A DNA stretch of 64,000 nt from UBA6912 sp963792895 (GTDB lineage Bacteria; Actinomycetota; Acidimicrobiia; Spongiisociales; UBA5794), in the NCBI GenBank assembly GCA_963792895.1, contig CAWBYA010000008.1, positions 124,001-188,000 of the forward strand, given 5' to 3'. The notes beneath the pieces were generated by a model. It worked only from the letters and a program-made list of their open reading frames with translations. It was not told where the DNA came from and did no database searches. Numbering within the stretch: position 1 is the stretch's first letter; every line of letters starts with the position of its first letter. Shown here in pieces: positions 17,484 to 25,754 of this stretch. The position numbers and the translations under genes are program-made.

Positions 17484-18472
17484 GCCTCGTCTGCACCTCG
17501 CTCATCGTCCGCTTCGGTGACGTCACCGCACTCGACAGCGCCGACCTCGCCGTCGCCGAGGGCTCGGTGTGCGCCGTCATCGGCCCTTCGGGCTGCGGCA
17601 AGTCCACGCTCTTGCGAGTGATTGCCGGGCTGCAGCCTCCCCAGGCCGGCAGCGTCCGATGGCGAGGCAGGGACGTGACGAGGGTGCCCGTTCACCTGAG
17701 GGGCTTTGGGCTGATGTTCCAGGACTATGCCCTCTTCCCGCATCGGACCATTGCGGGCAATGTCGGTTTCGGGCTCCGCATGGCCGGGCTTTCCCAGGCG
17801 GCCATGGCTCAGCGGGTCGACGAGGTCCTCGAGCTCGTCGGGCTCGGAGGCGAGGGTGGCCGAGACATCGAGGGATTGAGCGGCGGTGAGCAGCAACGGG
17901 TGGCGCTGGCGCGCACCTTGGCCCCGAGGCCCGAGTTGGTGATGCTCGACGAGCCCATCGGGTCGTTGGACCGTTCGCTGCGCGAGAGGCTCCTGGCGGA
18001 GATGAGGGCGATCTTCTCCAACGTGGGCGTCACCGTGGTCTATGTGACCCATGACCAGGACGAGGCGTTCTCGCTCGCCGACGACGTCGCTGTGATGCGG
18101 GAGGGCAGGATCATCGCCCACGACTCGGTTGCCGCACTGTGGCGCAGACCGGGATCGGCCTGGACGGCTCGGTTCCTCGGTCACGACAACATCGTTTCGA
18201 CGACGTCGCAGGCAGCGACGCTCATCGCAGGACGGGCGGCCGCAACACTCGAGACACCCCTGGTGGCTCTCCCAGCAGCGGCGCTCGAGGTCGAGGCGCA
18301 CGCCACGGGGCCCGGGACGGTGGTCGCCACAGCCTTCCGCAGGGGCCGCCACCTGGCGACGATCGCCATCGGCGGGCTCACGGTGTCGGCCGACATGCCT
18401 GCCTCGCTCGCCGTGGGCACCCGCGTCACGGTCGGTATCCCATCCGACGGTGTGGTCCCGCTCGAGAATTGA
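17480..18472 (+). CDS. thiQ: Thiamine ABC transporter ATPase, probable CTG start
   Basis: ABC ATPase of the thiamine importer. Walker A GPSGCGKST, Q-loop FQDYALFP, signature LSGGEQQRVALAR, Walker B ELVMLDEP and the H-loop YVTHDQDEA are all present, followed by a C-terminal regulatory stretch. The family N terminus (SLVCTSLIVRFGDVTALD) begins right after the thiP stop, but no ATG, GTG or TTG precedes it; the first is GTG 17567, which would remove the first beta strands. A CTG at 17480 overlaps the thiP TGA as CTGA with GGAGG ten bases upstream, giving 330 residues. Start inferred; function firm. Confidence 0.88.
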   Translation: MSLVCTSLIVRFGDVTALDSADLAVAEGSVCAVIGPSGCGKSTLLRVIAGLQPPQAGSVRWRGRDVTRVPVHLRGFGLMFQDYALFPHRTIAGNVGFGLRMAGLSQAAMAQRVDEVLELVGLGGEGGRDIEGLSGGEQQRVALARTLAPRPELVMLDEPIGSLDRSLRERLLAEMRAIFSNVGVTVVYVTHDQDEAFSLADDVAVMREGRIIAHDSVAALWRRPGSAWTARFLGHDNIVSTTSQAATLIAGRAAATLETPLVALPAAALEVEAHATGPGTVVATAFRRGRHLATIAIGGLTVSADMPASLAVGTRVTVGIPSDGVVPLEN

Positions 18473-18481
18473 GCCCCGAGC

Positions 18482-18958
18482 TCAGTGCTCGGCCACGTCC
18501 GCCCACACAGCGTCGGTGGCAGCGATGAGCCTGTCGAGCTCGATCTCGAAGACGGTTGTAGGCGTGCCCCCGGCAGCCCACACGGCGTCGTTGCGGCGCA
18601 GGCTCTCGTCCGCATACATGACGAGGGGCTCGGGGTGCCCGAAGGGCGGCGTTCCCCCGGCCACGTAGCCGGTGTGGGCCCGCACCTCATCGAGGGTGGC
18701 CCTCTTCGCACGGGTGCCTCCTCGAAGCGAGGCGAGCTTGTTGGGGTCGACTCGGAGATCTCCCGACATCAGCACGAGTACCGGCTCGCCGTCGACCATG
18801 AAGAGGAGAGACTTCACGATCGCCGACACGTGGCACCCGATCGCGGCCGCAGCGTCCGCAGCCGTCTTGGTGCCGTCCGGATAGACCACCGGCTCGACGA
18901 CGATGCCGAGCCGGGCGGCGTCGGCGAGAAGCCGCCGGGTCGCGTCTGGCAAGTCCAT
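18482..18958 (-). CDS. YbaK/ProX-type aminoacyl-tRNA deacylase
   Basis: 158-residue editing-domain protein that hydrolyses mischarged tRNA in trans. Motifs: VKSLLFMVDGEPVLVLMSGD, the lysine-rich KLASLRGGTRAKRATLDEV, and the substrate-pocket GYVAGGTPPFGH. The exact tRNA (Pro or Cys type) is not clear by eye. ATG 18958 is preceded by TACCAT at seven bases and no Shine-Dalgarno. It converges with thiQ. Confidence 0.88.
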   Translation of the reverse strand: MDLPDATRRLLADAARLGIVVEPVVYPDGTKTAADAAAAIGCHVSAIVKSLLFMVDGEPVLVLMSGDLRVDPNKLASLRGGTRAKRATLDEVRAHTGYVAGGTPPFGHPEPLVMYADESLRRNDAVWAAGGTPTTVFEIELDRLIAATDAVWADVAEH

Positions 18959-18965
18959 GGGTTGG

Positions 18966-18971
18966 ATGGTA
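18966..18971 (-). promoter_or_regulatory. -10 box TACCAT of the YbaK-type gene
   Basis: TACCAT on the minus strand ends seven bases before ATG 18958, without a ribosome-binding site; leaderless pattern. Confidence 0.5.
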
Positions 18972-19102
18972 TCGCTGTCAGGGGGACCCCGCCCGCTCGA
19001 TCCACGATCGCGCACGCGAGGCACGGCCTCTGTGTTCTCCTCCCTCACACGGACGAAGCACCACGACGCCGTCGCGATGACGCGCCACAACCGATCCAGG
19101 TC

Positions 19103-19985
19103 TCAGGGGCGCTCGATGGGAACGCCCACCAGGTTGCCCCACTCGGTCCACGAGCCGTCGTAGTTGCGGACCGCGGGGAACCCGAGAAGCTGGGTCAGCA
19201 CGAACCACGTGTGCGACGAACGTTCGCCGATCCGGCAGTAGGTGACCACCTCGTCGTCCTTGGCGAGGCCGACCTCGTCGATGTAGAGCGCCTCGAGCTC
19301 GTCACGGCTCCGGAAGGTGCCGTCGTCGTTGGCGGCTCGCTTCCATGGAACGCTGGATGCTCCCGGGATGTGCCCGCCCCGCAGCGCGCCTTCCTGGGGA
19401 TAGGCGGGCATGTGCAGGAGCTCACCGCGGAATTCCTCCGGCGACCGAACGTCCACGAGTCGGCCATTGGCCTCGATCTGGTCCATCACGTCATCACGAA
19501 ACGCTCGAATCGGGGCATCGACTCGGCCGACGACCGGATACTCCGTGCGGGGACGACTCACCGGTTCTGTCGTGAGTTCGCGTCCCTCGGCAACCCACTT
19601 CTGGCGCCCGCCGTCGAGCAGCCGCACGTCCTCGTGGCCGAACAGGCGAAACACCCAGAGCGCGTAGGCGGCCCACCAGTTGAAGTTGTCCCCGTAGAAG
19701 ACGATCGTGTCGCTGCGGGCGATGCCCTTCTCAGACATGAGTGCGGCGAACTGCTGGGCGTCCAGGTAGTCACGGGAGAGCTGGTCCTGGAGCTCGGTGT
19801 GCCAGTCGACCTTGACGGCGCCCGGGATGTGGCCCGTGTTGTAGAGCAACACGTCCTCGTCCGACTCGACGACGACGAGACCAGGGGTCGTCGAGGTTGC
19901 CAGCAAGCCAATCGGTACCGACGAGCCGCTCGGGATGTACGTAGTCGGCGAACCTCGCTGCGGGGTCGGTTGGGACTGAAGCCAT
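19103..19985 (-). CDS. sseA: Two-domain rhodanese sulfurtransferase (SseA/CysA2 type), one frameshift
   Basis: Thiosulfate or 3-mercaptopyruvate sulfurtransferase. The first rhodanese domain is structural. The second has the active-site loop YCRIGERSSH with the catalytic Cys, followed by NYDGSWTEWG, typical of the actinobacterial group. The first about 33 residues (from MASVPTDPAARFADYVHPER) lie in another frame. The two frames join at a CCCC run near 19880-19890; dropping one C restores DDPGLVVVESDED. Corrected length is 293 residues. ATG 19985 has GAGGAG upstream. It is divergent from sufE. Confidence 0.88.
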
Positions 19986-20028
19986 GCCTATTCTCCTCGA
20001 AAGGGGGCGATCTCCCGCCCAATTTACA

Positions 20029-20040
20029 CTATCTGGATAG
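20029..20040. promoter_or_regulatory. Palindrome between sseA and sufE
   Basis: CTATCTGGATAG is an inverted repeat (CTATC/GATAG, 2-nt spacer). It lies in the 70-bp divergent intergenic region, where both promoters must be. Possible binding site of a shared regulator; no other support. Confidence 0.3.
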
Positions 20041-20055
20041 GACTTACAGCCGACG

Positions 20056-20488
20056 ATGGGTCTTCCCGCCAAGCTCCAGCAGCTCGTAGACCTCTTCGCC
20101 GCCAGCCCGAAGCAGGTCAAGGTGGAGGCGCTGGTCGATTACTCCAAGCGGCTCGCCGATCCGCCGCCGCACCTCAGCTCCGACGGGGCGCTCGAGCGGG
20201 TTCACGAATGCCAGACGCCGTTCTTCGTCGCAACCGAGATCGATCCCGACGGGCATGTCACCCTCTACTTCGACGTCCCCATGGAGTCACCCACCATGCG
20301 CGGCTACGCCGGGATCCTCGCAGACGGTCTCGACGGAGCCGACCGTGGATGAGATTCTCGACGTGCCTGATACGTTCTACGTCGGCATGGGGATCGAAGA
20401 GGTCGTCAGCCCGCTGCGTATCCGAGGCATGGGCGCCATCCTCGCTCGCATCAAGGGCCAGCTCCGCCAGGCGTCGCCCGCTCAGTAG
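20056..20488 (+). CDS. sufE: SufE-family sulfur acceptor, one frameshift
   Basis: Takes persulfide sulfur from a cysteine desulfurase for Fe-S assembly. Features: LPAKLQQLVDLFAASPKQ, RVHECQTPFFV with the acceptor Cys, SPTMRGYAGILADGLDG and the C-terminal SPLRIRGMGAILARIKGQL. The reading frame breaks near 20336-20342; removing one G restores GLDG-PTVDEILDVP and gives 143 residues. It faces away from the sulfurtransferase gene, and the pairing makes a shared sulfur-transfer role plausible. Its stop overlaps the convergent cyclo-ligase gene by seven bases. Confidence 0.88.
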
Positions 20489-21060
20489 ACGACGCCGACC
20501 ACACCCTCTTCTGAGGCGAGCCACTGGACGGGGATGTCGTGCTGCTCCTTGGGCAGCCGGTCGGCAACCAGCACCGTCGGGATGATGCCGACGCGGACGA
20601 TCCCGGGACGCAACTCGGCGAGGAGCTGGTCGAAGTAGCCCATACCGTGCCCAAGCCTGTTGCCATAGAGGTCGAAGGCCACACCCGGAACCAGCGCAAT
20701 GTCGATATCGCTCGGAGGCACCCACGGGGCCGTGGCAATCGGCTGGGAGAACCCGAAGGGATGCGTCTCGAGCGGTCCACCGAGCTCGTGGATGGTGAGC
20801 GGACCTTCGTCCGGCGTGCGCGTCGCCACCCAGCGCACGGGGAGCTTCGACTCCGTCAAGCCGGTCAAGTCGATCTCGTCCTCCATGGGAAGGTACAGCA
20901 GAGCCGTCGTTGGATAGCGGAGAGGCGGAAACGCGGCGAGACCCTTACAGACCTTTGCCGAGATCACCTTCAGGTCGAGGGTGCGGCGCACGGCTTGCGC
21001 CCAGTCTCGCCATGCGTCTTTGCTTGCCTCAGGACCTGGAGGCGGCGACACGTCAGCCAA
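20482..21060 (-). CDS. 5-formyltetrahydrofolate cyclo-ligase
   Basis: ATP-dependent conversion of 5-formyl-THF to 5,10-methenyl-THF. Visible: TALLYLPMEDEIDL, ETHPFGFSQP, ALVPGVAFDLYGNRLGHGMG YFDQLL (split here for length), and VRVGIIPTVLVADRLPKEQHDIP. At 192 residues it fits the family. The start is TTG 21060 (overlapping the SDR stop) or GTG 21051 one base after that stop. It is co-transcribed with the SDR gene. The N-terminal basic ATP-binding segment is less obvious than in the textbook enzyme. Confidence 0.87.
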   Translation of the reverse strand: MADVSPPPGPEASKDAWRDWAQAVRRTLDLKVISAKVCKGLAAFPPLRYPTTALLYLPMEDEIDLTGLTESKLPVRWVATRTPDEGPLTIHELGGPLETHPFGFSQPIATAPWVPPSDIDIALVPGVAFDLYGNRLGHGMGYFDQLLAELRPGIVRVGIIPTVLVADRLPKEQHDIPVQWLASEEGVVGVVY

Positions 21061-21958
21061 TGAGCTTCGGGCCCAGCTTGGCGAACTCGTCCTGCGACGA
21101 GAAAGGAACGATGTACCCGTCCTCGTCTCTGATGTCCCTCACGTTCTCGGCGACATCTTCGATGGTGAGCGGCCCCTGCCGGTCGGGGTGCTTGAAGTAC
21201 CCGGGTGTCAGACCGATGAAGAAGCGGCTGACCGAACCGCCGCCCACCGACCAGATCTCGCCATTCACCGCACACTCCTCAGAGGCGAGGTAGCCAACCA
21301 CGGGCGCCACGTGATGGGGATCGAAGTGCTCGACGGCATCTCCGAAGATGTCCTCGGTCATCCGGGTTCGGGCGATCGGGGCGATCGCGTTCACCTTGAT
21401 GCCGTACTTGGCGCCTTCGATCTTCAGCACGTTCATCAACCCGACGAGACCCATCTTCGCCGCTCCATAGTTGGCTTGGCCGAAGTTCCCCATGATGCCA
21501 GAGCCACTGGACGTCACCACGATACGCCCATAACCCTGCTCCTTCATGTGCGCAAAGGCAGGACGGCTGACGTAGAACGCACCCCGCAGGTGGACGTCGA
21601 GAACGGCCTGAAGGTCTCCCCACTCCATGTTGACAAACGACTTGTCGCGCAGGATGCCGGCGTTGTTGACCACGATGTCGACACGGCCGAACTCGTCGAT
21701 CGCCGTCTGGACGATCGAGCCGGCAGCGTCGGGATCCGAGACCGATCCGTAGTCGGGGACGGCCACCCCGCCGGCGGCGCGGATCTCGTCGACGACGGCG
21801 TCTGCCGCGCGTGCACTGGCACCCTTGCCGTGGACATCCCCACCGAGGTCGTTCACGACCACGGCGGCTCCCCGCTCAGCGAGCAGCAGCGCATGCTCGC
21901 GCCCGAGGCCGCCGCCGGCACCGGTCACGATTGCGACCCGATCTGCGAAATCCACCAT
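21053..21958 (-). CDS. Short-chain dehydrogenase, MFE-2 3-hydroxyacyl-CoA dehydrogenase-like
   Basis: NAD(P)-dependent SDR. TGAGGGLGREHAL is the cofactor loop, NNAGIL follows, and the catalytic set is Ser in SSGSGIMGN with YGAAK (Tyr and Lys). NDLGGDVHGKG after the second strand, plus a long C-terminal tail, resemble the dehydrogenase unit of peroxisomal multifunctional enzyme type 2, so a beta-oxidation substrate is likely. I start at ATG 21958 (301 aa) behind GAGAGG. First gene of a pair with the cyclo-ligase; the pairing has no obvious metabolic link. Confidence 0.85.
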   Translation of the reverse strand: MVDFADRVAIVTGAGGGLGREHALLLAERGAAVVVNDLGGDVHGKGASARAADAVVDEIRAAGGVAVPDYGSVSDPDAAGSIVQTAIDEFGRVDIVVNNAGILRDKSFVNMEWGDLQAVLDVHLRGAFYVSRPAFAHMKEQGYGRIVVTSSGSGIMGNFGQANYGAAKMGLVGLMNVLKIEGAKYGIKVNAIAPIARTRMTEDIFGDAVEHFDPHHVAPVVGYLASEECAVNGEIWSVGGGSVSRFFIGLTPGYFKHPDRQGPLTIEDVAENVRDIRDEDGYIVPFSSQDEFAKLGPKLIG

Positions 21959-22043
21959 CAGTTTCGATCCTCTCGCTACACGCCAGGGCGGCAACGTTAG
22001 CGCCGGCAGGTGCGCCGTCCGCTCCCAACGAAGCGTGATTGCC

Positions 22044-22049
22044 TACCAT
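22044..22049 (+). promoter_or_regulatory. -10 box TACCAT of the propeller-like gene
   Basis: TACCAT lies eight bases before ATG 22058 with no ribosome-binding site; leaderless pattern. Confidence 0.45.
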
Positions 22050-22057
22050 GCGCTGCA

Positions 22058-23410
22058 ATGGAGGCAAGGGACGAGCCGGGCGGGGTGCGACCGCTACCAC
22101 CCGACGAGCCCGAAGGTTTGCCGGTCGCCGCAGCCGCACCGCCGCTCCCGGATCGCCGGTGGATTCCGATCGCCGTCGCCGCAGCCGCACTCGTCTTCTT
22201 TGGTCTCGTTGCCGGTCTCCTCGCCCGCACGACCGAAGACGGGCCCGCGGCAAGGCCAGCAGACGGCGCCACGGATACTACGGTCGGGGGCCTCGGGGCC
22301 CCTCCCCCGCCTCCAACCACGACCACGACGCTGCCGCCAACCCTCGCCGAACGCGTGCCGGTGCTCGATCGTTCGGCCCGCATCGTATACCGAGGCACCG
22401 ACGGCACCTCAACGAACCAGCTGACGTGGCGCCTTGCCGACGACACCCCGAACGCACCATCTACGACCGGCGCCGCAGCCGTCGAGGCCGTGTTCGACGC
22501 CTCGCGTCAGGAGCTCTTCTGGACGACCACGGGCCAGCGCGACACGTTGTGGGTGGGATTCCCACCGATCGCCGAGCCAGCGTTCGTCGACGTCGCCGGG
22601 CCGGCGTGGCACCCGACGACTCCGCTTGCGTTGGCATGGCTCGGACGCCCGCCCGGCGAGGAAGCCTTCCACCTCTACCGGGCCACGGTGTTGCCCACGG
22701 CGGGCCTCGACACTTTGACCGACCTGGGGCCAATTCCCTCCGGCAGCCGTCTCGTCGGATGGGGCGACTGGGGCTTCGTCCTGGAGGTTTCTCCACCCAT
22801 CGGGGCCCGCCAGTGGAGGATTCCCGACCTACTCGATCGGTCGGGCCAGAGCACGTTCCAGCCACTCGGCTTCGGCCTCGTTCTCGACCCGCTCGGGACA
22901 ACAGTTGCGGGGTTCGTCGGAACCCCGCGAGCTGTCGGCCCCGACGGTCATATCGTCGTACAGCCTGCGCCTGAGGCGTTTGCGCTCGCCACGGAGGACG
23001 GCCTGGACGCCGCGTCCCTCGTCGGTATCGACAGCACACTCGTCGTCATTCCGCGAGGCCCGGCCGAGGAACCATTTGTCGTGTTACGCCCAGACCTGAC
23101 ACCTTCGGGAGTCACCTTCTCCCCGTCGTCTCCTGCGACGACGTTCCGGTTCACGCCCGACGGGCAGCACGTTGCTGCGATGGGAGCGAGAGACGCCCGC
23201 TTCGCCATAGTGACCGAGGCGCTCGACGGCTCCCAACGCCGGTTGACGTCTGTCAATGGCGTTGATGTCTCGCTTGGGTACAGCAGGGACGGCTCGCTAC
23301 TCATCCTCCATGGGGTTGGCACAGGCGACATCGTCTTCCACGATTGGAATCGGGGGGCGACCTTCCGAGTCCCCTTCACGCTCGGGCGGGTCCTCGCGGT
23401 CGACGTGTAG
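22058..23410 (+). CDS. Membrane-anchored protein with propeller-like extracellular domain
   Basis: 450 residues, no named family recognised. A cytoplasmic proline-rich head is followed by one membrane segment near residues 33-52 (IPIAVAAAALVFFGLVAGLL). Then comes a Pro/Thr linker (PPPPPTTTTTLPP), and then a long domain with repeated beta-strand blocks such as AVEAVFDASRQELFWTTT, TFRFTPDGQHVAAMGARD and DVSLGYSRDGSLLILHG. The last two look like TolB/WD-type propeller blades. A surface-exposed binding or sensing role is inferred. It converges with the YcaQ-type gene. Confidence 0.6.
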   Translation: MEARDEPGGVRPLPPDEPEGLPVAAAAPPLPDRRWIPIAVAAAALVFFGLVAGLLARTTEDGPAARPADGATDTTVGGLGAPPPPPTTTTTLPPTLAERVPVLDRSARIVYRGTDGTSTNQLTWRLADDTPNAPSTTGAAAVEAVFDASRQELFWTTTGQRDTLWVGFPPIAEPAFVDVAGPAWHPTTPLALAWLGRPPGEEAFHLYRATVLPTAGLDTLTDLGPIPSGSRLVGWGDWGFVLEVSPPIGARQWRIPDLLDRSGQSTFQPLGFGLVLDPLGTTVAGFVGTPRAVGPDGHIVVQPAPEAFALATEDGLDAASLVGIDSTLVVIPRGPAEEPFVVLRPDLTPSGVTFSPSSPATTFRFTPDGQHVAAMGARDARFAIVTEALDGSQRRLTSVNGVDVSLGYSRDGSLLILHGVGTGDIVFHDWNRGATFRVPFTLGRVLAVDV

Positions 23411-23427
23411 GACCGAAGCGACGCATC

Positions 23428-24609
23428 TCACACGAGGTCGTGCAGGGTTGCCGAGAGGTTGCCTTTGCGCACCACCGTCACTGCGTCGAGATCGAGCCAG
23501 GTCGCCATGAGGTGCAGCTCCGGAGCAAGAGCGCCTGCGACTCGGCGATGATCGCGACCCGCCTCGGCGTGGGCCGCTTGCACGCGGAGCACACGGGCCT
23601 TGCGGTCGGCCTTGAGGTCCACCCTGCCGACGAGCTCACCGTCGAGCAAGAACGGGAGGACGTAGTAGCCATGGACGCGTTTGGGTTGCGGCACGTAGAT
23701 CTCGATGCGGTAGGAGAAGTCGAACAAGCGCTCCACCCGGTTGCGATGCCACACAACGGGGTCGAAAGGGCTCAGCAGCGCCGCACCCGTGATCCTGCGG
23801 GGAAGCCGGGCTTGCGGATCGAGGAACACCGGACCGGTCCACCCTGCGACCTCGACCCTGGAGAGCGCGCCGTCGTCGGCCAGCGACTCGAGGATCGGTC
23901 GTGCGTCGGGAACGAGCAGCCGGTAGTAGTCGGCCAGATCACTGGCTGTGCCAAGCCCGTGGTGGCTGGCAGCCAGCAGGAGCAGGATGCGGTAGGCGTC
24001 GTGACGATCCGGCGCCTCGATCCTGCGCACCCTTTCGGGGATGACTCGCTCGGGGATGTCGTAGACCCGTGTGAAGTTGCGGTCGCGCCACGCAACGATC
24101 CGACCTTTGGCGAACAGCCACTCGAGCGCGATCTTCCCGCGCCCGTACCCCCACCAGGGTCCCGTCCTGCTGCCCGGATCGGACAGATCGGAAACCGTGA
24201 GCGGTCCGCGCCCGGCGATTTCGTCGTACACGCTCTCCACATAGCCGGGATGCTCCTCGTCCAGCTCACGGATAGCCCGCCATCGCCCGATCGCGTCCAT
24301 ACGGTGCCGCCACAACGGGTACGTGTCGACCGGAAGAAGCGATGCCGCATGCCCCCAGTACTCGAACACCTCGTGGTGGTTGGTCGTGAAACGATCGAGG
24401 CGAGCCCTCTCGTACGAACCGAGTCGGGCCAGGACGGGCAGGTAGTGAGAGCGTGCAACCACGTTCACGGAATCCAGCTGCAGCAGCCCGAGAGTCCGGA
24501 AGATGCGACGGTAGTGGCGCGCATCGATATCGCCGCTCGGTCGCTTCGAGGCGAACCCCTGGGCGCCCAGGGCGATCCGGCGTGCCTGTTCGATCGTGAG
24601 TCGCTTCAC
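23428..24609 (-). CDS. YcaQ/AlkX-family winged-helix DNA glycosylase
   Basis: 393 residues matching the HTH_42 (DUF1006) family, whose E. coli member unhooks DNA interstrand crosslinks. Conserved pieces: LGLLQLDSVNVVARSHYLPVLARLG near the N terminus (given for position, residues about 40-64 are the core), EYWGHAASLLP, and the C-terminal SPFDPVVWHRNRVERLFDF and YYVLPFLLDGELVGRVDLKADR. The start is GTG 24609; the region before it has no clear ribosome-binding site. Alone between convergent and divergent neighbours. Confidence 0.85.
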   Translation of the reverse strand: MKRLTIEQARRIALGAQGFASKRPSGDIDARHYRRIFRTLGLLQLDSVNVVARSHYLPVLARLGSYERARLDRFTTNHHEVFEYWGHAASLLPVDTYPLWRHRMDAIGRWRAIRELDEEHPGYVESVYDEIAGRGPLTVSDLSDPGSRTGPWWGYGRGKIALEWLFAKGRIVAWRDRNFTRVYDIPERVIPERVRRIEAPDRHDAYRILLLLAASHHGLGTASDLADYYRLLVPDARPILESLADDGALSRVEVAGWTGPVFLDPQARLPRRITGAALLSPFDPVVWHRNRVERLFDFSYRIEIYVPQPKRVHGYYVLPFLLDGELVGRVDLKADRKARVLRVQAAHAEAGRDHRRVAGALAPELHLMATWLDLDAVTVVRKGNLSATLHDLV

Positions 24610-24631
24610 AAGAGGTCGTCCATGGCGGAGC

Positions 24632-24637
24632 TACGCT
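24632..24637 (+). promoter_or_regulatory. -10 box TACGCT of plsC
   Basis: TACGCT ends six bases before ATG 24644 and no ribosome-binding site intervenes; leaderless pattern. Confidence 0.45.
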
Positions 24638-24643
24638 ACCCGT

Positions 24644-25381
24644 ATGCCCTTCAAGCTGCGCGCCGCGCTGCGTACCGCGGTTGCCGTGCCGAGCTTCTAT
24701 CTCTTCACCATCGGCTTCGCAGCCGTAGTGCTGGCTGCGAGCTTCGTGCGGCGCGACTCGCCGCTGGTCGACCGGCTCATCAGATTCTGGTCGCGGTTGT
24801 TTCTGACCACGGGGCCCGTAACGCTCCAGATGAGCGGGCAGGACAACATCGACCCGTCCCAGCAGTACGTGTTCGTGGCGAACCACCTGTCCAACTTCGA
24901 CATCCCGGTGATGTTCCTGTCGATACCCGTCCCAATCCGCTACCTGGCCAAGAAGGAGATCTACAAGATCCCCGTCGTCGCCCAGGCGATGAACTCCATC
25001 GGGATCATCAAGACGGATCGCCAGGCCGGGCCCGCCAGCCACGCCCTCATCAACGAGGGGGTTGCCAAAGCGAAGTCGCGGGGTCACTCCCTCATCATCT
25101 TCCCCGAGGGAACCCGCAGTCGCGACGGCAAGCTGGGCACCTTCAAGAAGGGAGCATTCCGCATCGCTATCGCCAACGAGCTCCCGGTCGTGCCTGTGTC
25201 GATTCGCGGCACGTGGGAGGTGTGGATGCCCGACGCCAAGGTCTTCTATCCCGGGCATGCGGTGGTCGTCGTCCACGAACCGATCCCCACCGAGGACATG
25301 GACCTCACCCAGATAGACGCCCTGCGCGACCGCTGTCATGGGATCATCGCTGCCGATCTTCCCGCTGACCTCATCCGCTGA
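24644..25381 (+). CDS. plsC: 1-acyl-sn-glycerol-3-phosphate acyltransferase
   Basis: Second acylation step of phosphatidic acid synthesis. HX4D motif ANHLSNFD near residue 88, then YLAKKEIYKIPVVAQAM, IIKTDRQ, IIFPEGTRSRDG and VPVSIRGTWEVW, the four PlsC blocks in order. One N-terminal membrane segment (VPSFYLFTIGFAAVVLAASF). Compact at 245 residues. ATG 24644 is preceded by TACGCT. It is transcribed away from the YcaQ-type gene. Confidence 0.92.
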   Translation: MPFKLRAALRTAVAVPSFYLFTIGFAAVVLAASFVRRDSPLVDRLIRFWSRLFLTTGPVTLQMSGQDNIDPSQQYVFVANHLSNFDIPVMFLSIPVPIRYLAKKEIYKIPVVAQAMNSIGIIKTDRQAGPASHALINEGVAKAKSRGHSLIIFPEGTRSRDGKLGTFKKGAFRIAIANELPVVPVSIRGTWEVWMPDAKVFYPGHAVVVVHEPIPTEDMDLTQIDALRDRCHGIIAADLPADLIR

Positions 25382-25431
25382 TCAGGGAGATCTCTGCCGG
25401 CCGAGCGCACCCGGCGACCCGGCACCTGCGA

Positions 25432-25705
25432 TCAACCGACCAGCGTGACGACTTCGGAGTAGCCGCCGTTCTCGACCGCACCCGGAGCCCTGAAACTCGA
25501 CGATCATGATGTCGGCCGCCGGCACGCCGGGAACCGGACGAATCTCGACGTTACCGTCGCCTGCCTCTTGGAGTGCGACCTCGGCGATCCATTCGCCGTC
25601 GCCGTAGAGCCATACGTGGGCGTCCTCTGCGACATCGATGAGGGTGACGTCGCGCCGATGGACTCTGTGCCAGGTTGAAGCGCTTCGCGCCTGCATCCTT
25701 GCCAT
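25432..25705 (-). pseudogene. Broken hypothetical gene or gene remnant downstream of imuB
   Basis: No single frame reads well. The best middle part is DVTLIDVAEDAHVWLYGDGE followed by a strand-rich stretch ending in AADIMIVEFQGS. A +1 shift near 25485 then gives GAVENGGYSEVVTLVG and a stop at 25432. A second shift near 25650 would add ISVADGKDAGAKRFNLAQSP upstream. No good start codon precedes that piece. It may be the C-terminal fragment of an exported beta-rich protein, or a small gene with sequencing errors. No family is recognised. Confidence 0.4.
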
Positions 25706-25754
25706 CGGCGACACTGATCTGCCCCCACCCTCGCCAACGTCACCGGCCACGGCA

